DNA of 64,000 bases from Branchiostoma floridae (taxonomy: Eukaryota; Chordata; Leptocardii; Amphioxiformes; Branchiostomatidae), in contig NC_049993.1 in the NCBI RefSeq assembly GCF_000003815.2, positions 706,523 through 770,522 on the forward strand, in the 5' to 3' direction. Below the pieces are notes generated by a model. The model did not search any database and was not told where the DNA came from. It was given only the letters and a program-made list of their open reading frames with translations. The position numbers and the translations under genes were made by a program. Positions 55,626-64,000 of the stretch are shown in pieces (positions within the stretch are counted from its first letter, which is position 1; every line of letters begins with the position of its first letter).

Positions 55626-58600
55626 AACTTAAGATAATGAAGAAAGCAGTGTAAATTCAGTGGCTGCAATAACAAATAAAAAATTTGCGACGAGTAACTA
55701 GCCAGACAAACAGCCTCCCAGTGTCAACCTTAGGATTCTAGGCAGACAAAGGGGGGTTCAAGCATTGTTTGGCCCACATACAGGTTCCGACCAAAAACAC
55801 ACATAGTTTCAATAACCATAACAGAGCAAGGAATCCTATAGAAAGCTAGACAGTGCTATAAACATGAAACTATAAGGCATTAGGAGATGTGGTGCAAGCC
55901 GCAGACCGACCGAACTCAACTATGGTTGAAGCTACATTGTATGGGATAAGTACTATGGCGGGAGCCTAAGAGGGGGAGGGCACTGAGGCGAGGCAGATAT
56001 CTAGATGAATATCTGCATTTCCAGACAGCAGAAAACAAGAAATGTCGCCAGACTTTGGTGAAACACAATGCATACGAGCTACCATGACAGAAATTAGGCA
56101 TCGAGTGTCAGATTCCAGTGAGGATTGAGATTGATTTCAATCCTAAGCCCAGACAGCAAAGGTGGACGCGCCATCTTGCTAGCCTTCCCATCTCTTGCTA
56201 GCCTTCCCATGAGGCAAACAAAAGTCTGTGCAGCATAATTAGCAATTCAACCAATGATAGCATGGAAATTAGAAAATCGACCAATAAGAGAATGGCTGCA
56301 TGTCTATCAAATATTTGCATAATTATGTTTTTTGTCATTTCTTAAGGGACAATGGGATCAGTCTATGCTACTCTAAATTGCTATATCTGTCGATGCATAG
56401 CACTACTTATAATTTTTATATTTCAGCCATACCATAGGTATGTTGAAACAGATTGTATTTGTCATGTTTCTTCTTTCTTCTGTCAAATTTTCAAAGTGAT
56501 TCATCTCCACCGTTCCTGAACCAAATGACTTGAAATTTGGCAGAAGGGTAGAGTGGATCAATACCCTGATCCCTTTTTTTCAATTTTTTTCATATCTGCT
56601 CCGAAAATGATTTTATTGAGGTTTTATTGCAATTTTTGGACAAAAACTGTATATTTTGCCCCCCTGTACCATGGTATTACATCCTAATAACCTGACATTT
56701 GGCACAGAGGTGCCCTAGATACTTATTCAAAGGATCCATGTATAATATCTGGTATAAATCACTTCAAAATGGCTCGTTAAGGAGGTTTTTGTGAGGTTGG
56801 AGTGCCGAGGTCAACGATCTCTAGGTCATTCAGATGGCCACAGGTGTGTCAGGTAGATCCAATTAAGTACATACCTACCTAGTCCATAGAGCTCCAGGTC
56901 GTTGGGGGGGGGGACAAGGTAAGTCCAATCAATGACCAGTCAGTGGTCGAAATACATTTTCCGGTGTTCTGCAATATTGCAGATTGTCAAAATTTTCTCA
57001 AATATTTTCTGCAAACACACATGGTTCCAAACATCCATCTCAACCTAATAATGCCTTGCATTTAAATCACATCTAGTTTTGCAATGCATATAATTACTGT
57101 AATTCTTTATTCTCTCACTTTATTTTAATTTCAGTCTTCAAAGATGATCCTTCTGTGCAGGGGAGTTAACATTCCCTGATACCACCATAGATCTTTTATC
57201 CAACTCGTCATGACACTACGGGCTACTACAGCTTTAAGTATACCAATCAATTCATAAATGCATTAGTTATTATCTCATTCACTTCCACACAATATACTAA
57301 TTAAGGTACACCAAAAAGCAACTGGATATGATTTTTGGAAACAGATGTTTCAGGCAGCAACCACCTTTTGTCAGTGACACTGAGCAGATCTATTGAATTT
57401 GAAGAGCAGGTTACATACCCTAACTATGAATTGATATGCAAAGGAGGTGAAGACAACTTTTAGATAGTCCAATAGGAAACAAAAGCAAGACAATGTCAAG
57501 ACAACACACATGAGCTAAATGTTGTATTGTAGGAGTGAGAATGCCACTAGTTTGCTAACATATAAGAACCATTTAATCCCAAACCTGATATTTTTCATTC
57601 TGCAAAATTGCAGATTGTATGATTTTTCTTCTGCAATCTTGAAAATCCTTCTGCAAAGTGCAGATGGATATTTCGAACACCAGCCAATGAGCGGGCTCAT
57701 TTGCTGTTAGAGTCCATTGTTGGACAGGGGGTGTTTTTAAAATTTACTTTTAGACTTTGGTGATAATGCCAAAATGCTTTTTAAGCGGAAGTGTTTTTGC
57801 ACTGATCCACTTGACATAAGACTACTACTGGGACAGTCCATTCTGTCACATAGGAGGGATATTTTTTAAAATTCAGTTTTGGACATGGGTGATGATTCTG
57901 AATTCCATTTGTTGAATGGAAGTTGACCCCCACCTGAAGACTGTACCTGAGGAGGATTCGTTAGCCAATCAGCAAGCCTGGTGTTATCTTGAAGAGTCCT
58001 TTCGTGTGGGGGACTATATTAAAATTCGGTTTTGGACTGGGTTGCTTATTATACAAAAGACAGATATTTTCACCCATCGAGATACCTTAATCTAGCATTG
58101 TACGAATAGGAATGCGTGTCAATCATTACAGTTATGCTTTGTAACCCCTCCTGAATTTACCGTTAAGCGTTACCGGGCCTCCAGAATTCACCGTTTAGCG
58201 TTAGCAAGACCCCCCATTCAGACCCTCTTTCACAATATCCGTATACGTAGGTCTATTTGTACATTATTTCCGTAAGCTTAAAATGTCAGATTCAACAACG
58301 AAAATCCTACTGCATATTCCTTAGCGACGCCCTAAACATTTGATCAATACATCGTCAACGCACACAATTAACACAGAGACTGTGATATTTTTGTTTTGGA
58401 AATGTTTTCTTTACTGACAACAGAACAAATGGAGACAATATTATAGTGCATGAGAGATGTTGTAAAGATAAGCAAAGTTGGGACAATTCTTGTGCATAGC
58501 TCGAGTCTCATCTGGTAATATTTTACAAGACAGCATCTGATAATTGTAGCTGAGCATGTACAGATATTTTCTGTGTCCATATCCGATCTTTTATGTTCTT

Positions 58601-58729
58601 TCAGAACCATTATTTGCATAACAGAAAATAAAGGAGGTAACAACTGTGGGGTTGGTGTTGTTTGAATCTCTGTTATGCTGCATCTGGAGGTTGCTGAAGA
58701 AAGCTATGTCCAAGTTTTTCAACCATCAG
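55626..58729. other. Intergenic sequence between the intact LINE and TERT
   Basis: No gene recognised. It contains a doubled ATCTTGCTAGCCTTCCCAT (about 56170-56215) and the possible element at 56943. The TERT 3' UTR should lie next to 58729. Confidence 0.5.
56943..57684. mobile_element. Possible non-autonomous element with TTCTGCAA words
   Basis: Left GGTCGAAATACATTTTCC with GTGTTCTGCAATATTGCAGA; right (minus strand) GGTGTTCGAAATATCCATCT with TTTGCAGAAGG. The ends are only loosely inverted, with no clear target duplication. Confidence 0.35.
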
Positions 58730-58798
58730 TTAGGCAAGGATGGACTGGAACTCTGCTACACTCTGTTGGCTTGTTACCTGCTGCAGTTCCTTACAGTC
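58730..58798 (-). CDS. tert: TERT terminal exon
   Basis: Encodes DCKELQQVTSQQSVAEF and QSILA, then TAA. The acidic/hydrophobic AEFQSIL end resembles the SDFKTIL terminus of human TERT. Acceptor CTCTTGCAG. Confidence 0.9.
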   Translation of the reverse strand, partial: DCKELQQVTSQQSVAEFQSILA

Positions 58799-61700
58799 CT
58801 GCAAGAGGACAGCATTTACAAACAGTTAGTGCATGTTTATTGCATGTCTGAAAAAACTAACAGAACATATAGAAGCATGTCACACATTGCACATGTAACA
58901 TTTTGACCTCTTTTATATATAAAGTTAGTACAACTGGAACAGCTACATGACTGTATAACACTTGAAGCACTTATGACACCAATGACATCAAAAATAAAAA
59001 AAAGATACTGAAATTACATTTAACCATATGAAAAAAAAAGTCTTGCATTGCATTTAGAGGGTCGCGGTTCAAACCACAGCAAGATCATACAAAAGTCCTG
59101 AATGAGGAAATACTTCAATGTAACTAAATTACTAATATAACACAGAGTTAGGGGTGGGTACCAGTACGGAATATTCATGTCCAGGTCCAGTTCAGGTCCA
59201 GAGGATCAGGTCCAGGTCCAGACCTGAACCCGATTCAGTATGTGAGAACTTGTGAATTGAGGATACTCAAAACAATGTTCAATTTTGCAACAAAGTATAA
59301 ATCTGTTTTGTGGAGCATTCGACTCCCACTGGTGTTTTGAAATCCTACAGGGCTTACTGCCTTTGTACTATTGACTGTAAAACTTGGTAGAAATGGCTAT
59401 AGACTCTGCTCTACTTCTCTCTTGTTATTTTCCTTGACCGGTAAGTCCCGAAACATGAATGCCTGATCATACACAGAATTTTTCAGGTCCGTTTTTCTGG
59501 ACTGATACAAAAAGAAAAAACGTTTTTGTACTGGTACTACCCACCCCTACACAGAGTGCAAGTTCTTACCAAGTTCTTCTCCAAGGTCCTGATACATTTC
59601 TCCAGACGTTTGAGCAGTGAGAAGTAAACTGATCGGTGAGATGACAGTTTGGACTTGAAGGCTTGCAGGCACAACCTGGAAAATGCCCCATCATTTCATT
59701 ATACTTCTGAATAGTGACAGAAGAAAATAATTCTTTCCAGACTGTAATGCTAATTGTAATTTCACTTGATTCTGCTAAAACCAAGTTTCAGAAGAAGTGG
59801 AGTTCAAAGAGTGAAGGAATCAGTGAAATCTGTAAGGCCCCGGTCACAAGAATCGTACGATTGACTGCTATGGAGGTTTTATGCTTGGTATAAGCGCAGT
59901 ACGTCGTAAGTCGGGAAAGAATCGGAAGCAATGGTTTGTTTCTAAGACTCATGTTGTTATGGTTAACGTTTCTTTTAATTTGTTTTTAAAGTGAAAGACA
60001 GTATGAAGGTACTCAACAGCTAGGTCCACATTTGGTTGGTTAAAGAAGCACGAAAGCTGTCATTTGGCTATTCAGAAGAGACACAAGTAAAAAATCGTAC
60101 GACGCTGGAAAAATTTTGAACATCATCCGATGCTCTGCGATGGCTAACTTTGATTACAATTTAGCTGCGATTCACTGCAATCATCGTGCAATGTGCGGAA
60201 TATGCCATCGCAAGGACGTCGTACGATTCTTGTGACCGGGGCTTAACATCCACTATCTCCTAGGTACCCCAAGACTGCCACATTGATTAAAACACTGAGT
60301 CTAAAGAGATCTAGATGCAAACCCTACTAGATCATACTTAGACAGGTATAAAAGATATTCTAGAAGTCCTTGACTCTTTTTCATCGGGCAGCCCTAGGGT
60401 ATCAGGTGGGAATAGTCAAGTCAAGTCAAAGTTTATTGCACAACATTATTAACGTGACAATAGATGTAGATTGAAGGCTATGCAATATTCAAAGAAACAC
60501 AGTGCACAGTGTGGAGCAAATCCAAATTGTTGCAACAGACTACTTCCTCATAACATAAATCTAGTAAGTAATACATTTAGGTTCTATTATAGACAAACAA
60601 TATTGCGAAGAGACACAGTGAGGGTTTTTATACATGTATCTAGGAATATGAGAGTTCACATTACAGGAAAGACACAAGAACATTACCATTCCACTGCATC
60701 CTGGGATACAGGAAGCTGCCCTGACATCACTTCCTGTGGTAAGAAAGAATGAAGCACAATATAAATATAAAATGTCACCACAAAACCTATTTTATGGTCT
60801 CCATGGCTGGTAAACTCTAGGTTAAGATCAGTGGTGCAATGCTTAGTATTACATCTTTTGTACATTTTTGGGACAATGATCAGGAGAGCCAGGCAGCTCG
60901 AAGCTGGATGTTCAAAGACTCAGTCTGTTGGGTTTGAAACTTTGATTGGTCTTCGTGATTTTTGGTTTGTGGCTTGCGCAAGTGATGGTTGATAAATAGA
61001 GACGCCAATTATGCAAACAGATGCTTACTTGTTTAATACTTGTTTTATAATCCACACGTCCATCATTTCGTCGTTTGATGGAATCTTGTTTTAATCAATT
61101 GTGGACAGAATCAGCCGATTTGAACCTGGTCATACGAATCACCAAGAACTTTCTTTGCATATACTTTACAGTGCATAATCCCTCTCAAGTATAATTATAT
61201 ATATATGTATTATATAATGTATATATATTATATTGTAGCAAGTTTGTATCATGTTTGATTTTCTGCATCTCAAAATAAAGTTGATTAACGTTACCTGGAG
61301 GCAGGATCATTCAAGAACTAGAAGTACTGGTATGATTTGTATGCTTTAATGTTAAATAACATCAGAAGGGTGTATATTTTGTACAAACATCTTTGCTCAT
61401 CACATAATACAGCTATAGTTGAATGTTATCTGGAAATGTTGTCAGTCTACCAGATCTTACCTTTGCCACCATTGCATCAACCAGTAGAAGGGGGTAATGG
61501 CAGATGTCCATGATCATTGCTGTGGAGACATGGTGCAAGGGGTTTGGTACTAAATAAAAGATTTCATTCTGCCCCATCCATTACAATAGCCTCTAATATC
61601 AAAGGAGTTTACAATAGTCTCTAATAAAGAGTTGTCAGGAAACCATAGGCAATGGACATGATTTTAGAATAATGCAATGTTGATTGATAATCTAGCATGA

Positions 61701-63450
61701 GTTGTGTAGACTAAATGCCTGCTACATAATGACTGCAGTCCCTCTAAACATTACCTCTGGCACAGCCTTCAGCTGGCTTTGCTCAGCATGAAAACAGCTC
61801 ACCTCACGAGTCTGTAAGACTTCCTCCTCACAAACAGAGTTTTCAAGATTTTCTGACAATTTTGAAATCTGGTAAACCTTCTGACGACAAACAAATTCTG
61901 CACAAGGTTAGACAGCTTTAGTACGAATGGGACTACATGTACAGGGTTGTAGCCAGTCTGAAATCATTTTCCGTCCCCTCCATTTTGAATCCTAACTGCG
62001 CCCAAGGCGTGAGACGTCACACCTAAGTAAGAGGCAACATTCCTTGGGGGCAAGCTCCCAAACATTTTGAAATTTAGACCCTGAAACATCATTTTCTACA
62101 TTTTGGGGTGTAAATTTTGCTGGTAGACTAAGCTGTTTAACGATCTGTTTGGGTGAAAAATTACACAAGGGAGACAGTTTCATTATATCCAAACATATCG
62201 ATTTTTGTCTGTCACAGAGGACTGAATGGGCAAAATGTTTTTCTGTCCCCAGCTGCAAAATTCCGTCAAAGGACAGGTGCTGGCTGCAACCCTGGACAAC
62301 ACCATAACAGTGTTGCTGATCCTGGGTCTTACTGAGGAAGAATGCAGGGTTGTCCTGAGCCCTGCACCTGGAGGGCAGACAGCTGTTGTAGCTGTGGAAC
62401 TGGTGGGCTGTGAACAGGAATGCCTTGTAGAGAGTCTGTTGAATCACAGCTGCTGAATTCACCTGGAAGGGGAGGACAGAAACACATGGTGCATGCTGGG
62501 TACCTGCAGGGAATACTAAGTATGTCTTCCAACAATCATGTAGGTAAGGGACCAATAAAATGTGTACTATCCATTGAGACCTATAGCCATGAAAAACAAC
62601 TAAAAAAACAACATCCTTCATTTCAAACATGAAGTCTACATGTATATCACACTTTCTAGCTACAATGGAAGGTTCATTTGGGTAAAAGATTGAAAAATTG
62701 ACTTGCCATTTCAAAGAGTTACAGCCAAAAGCTGCACTAGTACCAGGATTTCACCACATCCTTACAGTTTGGGCATTTTTTCTGGATTAATCAATATCTC
62801 TTATTCTGGAGGTCCGTTGCGGATAGGAAGGTCAAAAGGTTTGTGAGGAACACACGTTCATGCAGTCGTTTGCTCTTGGGGTAGGTACTCTTTAGTAATA
62901 TATGAATAAGACCTTAAAGTCTTAAATAAAGGCAATGATCATTTGGCAAAGGGATGTGTTTGTGGAACTCTAGTTTGCAATTAGTATCCCAAGAAACAAC
63001 TTGCAATTACCTCATTATTATCATTTACTATTGCATAGCAATTTCTGCCATCCAGATTGGGTTAGCATTCAGCACCAAGGACAGACCCACTGACAGGAAC
63101 AAACACTTAGCTTTAAGGGACAGGCTGCTTTTTATCCCTTGCAATTCAATTACATTGAAAAATCATTTAGAAATAATTGCAAATTAAACAATTTTATCAT
63201 AGGATAAAACTAATTTGAAAGAGCTCATCATCTGTTACCTAATACATTGTACATCTGTTAAAAATGGCAAAAAGAAAGGGAGGCCCTCGGAAGGCAACTA
63301 CCATCTGAAGAATGATAACTGTGCCCTGACAGATCACCTTGGGTTCCAGGAAGAAGGCGTGACACTTGGCCTTGACAGTGTTAATCAGCTTCTGTTTCAT
63401 GGCCTGACCGGGAGTCTGGTGGAGGTCAAAGGTCAAAGTGTACCTGATAC
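58730..63450 (-). CDS. tert: Telomerase reverse transcriptase, C-terminal exons (5' part outside window)
   Basis: TERT is the catalytic protein of telomerase and copies the RNA template onto chromosome ends in the nucleus. Six minus-strand exons (63338-63450, 62333-62462, 61461-61519, 60687-60733, 59570-59675, 58730-58798) join in phase and code for the last 173 residues. They match the C-terminal extension (thumb) of animal TERT. IRYTLTFDL is followed by VKAKCHAFFLEPKVNS (human RLKCHSLFLDLQVNS), then YKAFLFTAHQFHSY, NPAFFL, DAVEWLCLQAF (human EAVQWLCHQAF) and a terminal AEFQSILA. All splice sites are GT-AG. The TEN, RNA-binding and RT-motif exons are absent. They must lie beyond position 63450, in or past the gap at 63615. 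The last exon ends in TAA at 58732-58730. Confidence 0.95.
59149..59549. mobile_element. hAT-type MITE, copy 2, in a TERT intron
   Basis: 401 bp with ends TAGGGGTGGGTACC and an exact 8-bp duplication CACAGAGT (59141-59148, 59550-59557). It shares long interior blocks with copy 1, for example ATCTGTTTTGTGGAG and TATAGACTCTGCT. Its edge is about 11 bp from the donor of the TERT exon at 59570. Confidence 0.9.
59570..59675 (-). CDS. tert: TERT exon (second from the end)
   Basis: Encodes LCLQAFKSKLSSHR through LEKNL. The LCLQAF and KLSSHR segments match LCHQAF and KLTRHR of vertebrate TERT. A hAT-type MITE sits about 11 bp inside the intron that follows its donor. Confidence 0.93.
59833..60246. 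mobile_element. MITE with CCCCGGTCACAAGAATCGTACGA ends, in a TERT intron
   Basis: TAAGGCCCCGGTCACAAGAA at the left pairs with TTCTTGTGACCGGGGCTTAA at the right; the inverted arms extend through TCGTACGA. It is 414 bp, in the intron between TERT exons at 60687 and 59675. Confidence 0.75.
60687..60733 (-). CDS. tert: TERT exon (third from the end)
   Basis: A 47-nt exon encoding EVMSGQLPVSQDAVE and two bases of a tryptophan codon. It begins the conserved S-x-A-V-x-W-L-C-x-Q-A-F block, completed in the next exon. Acceptor ACCACAG, donor GTAATG. Confidence 0.9.
61461..61519 (-). CDS. tert: TERT exon (fourth from the end)
   Basis: Encodes MIMDICHYPLLLVDAMVAK. The first two bases complete a threonine codon. 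The exon is short but has a good acceptor (TCCACAG) and donor (GTAAGA), and its phase fits both neighbours. Confidence 0.88.
61942..62295. mobile_element. hAT-type MITE, second family, in a TERT intron
   Basis: Ends CAGGGTTGTAGCCAGT and (minus strand) CAGGGTTGCAGCCAGC. The interior shares ATCTGTTTGGGTGAAA and TCACAGAGGAC with the copy at 10306. No clear 8-bp duplication was found. It lies 37 bp from the TERT exon ending at 62333. Confidence 0.7.
62333..62462 (-). CDS. tert: TERT exon (fifth from the end)
   Basis: Encodes VNSAAVIQQTLYKAFLF through NPAFFL plus one base. VNS and the HQFHSY and NPAFFL blocks align with VNS, YRFHAC and NPTFFL of vertebrate TERT. The donor is GTAAGA. Confidence 0.93.
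63338..63450 (-). CDS. tert: TERT exon (sixth from the end)
   Basis: Encodes 37 residues from IRYTLTFDLHQTPGQ to CHAFFLEPK, entered two bases into a codon and ending in phase 0. It corresponds to the start of the thumb after RT motif E. The acceptor is TTTCAG and the donor GTGATC. Confidence 0.92.
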
Positions 63451-63614
63451 CTGAAATAGTGAGATTCAGACAGAATCAAAATCACTGGCAAAAAGTTGCC
63501 TTGTGTCTAAAAAAGAAACATAGCAACGAAATTTATTTTTGTGATTGATAACCGCCTTGACTCAATAATGCTAAAATTAAATATAGTTTGACAAAGATAT
63601 TTTAAACATATAAT

Positions 63615-63768
63615 NNNNNNNNNNNNNNNNNNNNNNNNNNNNNNNNNNNNNNNNNNNNNNNNNNNNNNNNNNNNNNNNNNNNNNNNNNNNNNNNNNNNNN
63701 NNNNNNNNNNNNNNNNNNNNNNNNNNNNNNNNNNNNNNNNNNNNNNNNNNNNNNNNNNNNNNNNNNNN
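63615..63768. other. Assembly gap, 154 N
   Basis: Lies 165 bp upstream of the first visible TERT exon in transcript direction; a further TERT exon could be hidden here. Confidence 0.98.
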
Positions 63769-64000
63769 GTGCTCCCCAGGGATCACTCATGCTACATCTT
63801 ATTCAGTACTTATTCAGTACAAGCACATGCCCGTTGTGAGTGGATTTTGACAGAGTCTTAAAACTGTGATATTCTGTTAATAACAGGATTATAGTGTATA
63901 TAATAAAACACAGCAAAGGTAATATATGGACAGTTGCTCATTTGCTAACTGTTAGACTTAACAATGGCACTTAACATAGCATTTTTATGGGAGCAGACGC

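Noticed and set aside
58646-58906. Plus-strand 86-aa frame with hydrophobic stretches
   Set aside because: It is the shadow of the TERT terminal exon and its acceptor on the minus strand.
59570-59675. Alternative reading VVPASLQVQTVISPI of this exon
   Set aside because: Joined to the next exon it stops at once, whereas the LCLQAF frame fits both neighbours and matches TERT.
61992-62714. Minus-strand 240-aa frame as a single exon
   Set aside because: The TERT exon 62333-62462 with clean splice sites explains its conserved part; the rest is MITE and intron.

Overview
The window is animal genomic DNA, intron-rich and loaded with transposons. It reads like a lancelet (Branchiostoma-type) assembly. 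Two vertebrate-like, multi-exon genes can be rebuilt exon by exon with matching splice phases. ACATGTA/TGTACATG words are abundant, and MITEs, SINEs, LINEs and a Gypsy element fill the rest. The species is my inference; nothing in the sequence names it. Three runs of N (11095-11194, 34996-35769, 63615-63768) are assembly gaps.

Layout. 1-6554: sequence 3' of the first gene, with a piggyBac-like MITE, a SINE fragment and a hAT MITE. 6555-19507 (minus): a complete nine-exon ceramide glucosyltransferase gene (UGCG, 396 aa), whose introns hold a 36-bp minisatellite, a 65-bp tandem array, several MITEs and a gap. 20420-21625: two long fold-back elements. 22700-27100: tandem copies of an element with terminal inverted repeats, one copy carrying a LINE fragment and the next a tRNA-derived SINE. 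27890-29240: a G-rich, higher-order minisatellite. 29360-37700: decaying, locally duplicated gene pieces, including three tandem copies of one exon-bearing unit, plus a duplication across the second gap. 37900-39600: LINE and zinc-finger remnants and a palindromic MITE. 40637-50214 (plus): a Kelch-repeat gene broken by a LINE, which is itself broken by a young, complete Gypsy retrotransposon with two apparently identical LTRs. 51931-55490 (minus): a LINE with an uninterrupted 977-aa endonuclease/reverse transcriptase ORF. 58730-63450 (minus): the last six exons of telomerase reverse transcriptase (TERT), covering the C-terminal thumb; the catalytic exons lie beyond the window.

The host genes do not form a pathway. 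UGCG makes glucosylceramide in the Golgi and TERT extends telomeres. The clearest interplay is among mobile elements: nested insertions that give a relative age order, and a SINE that shares sequence with both ends of the intact LINE.
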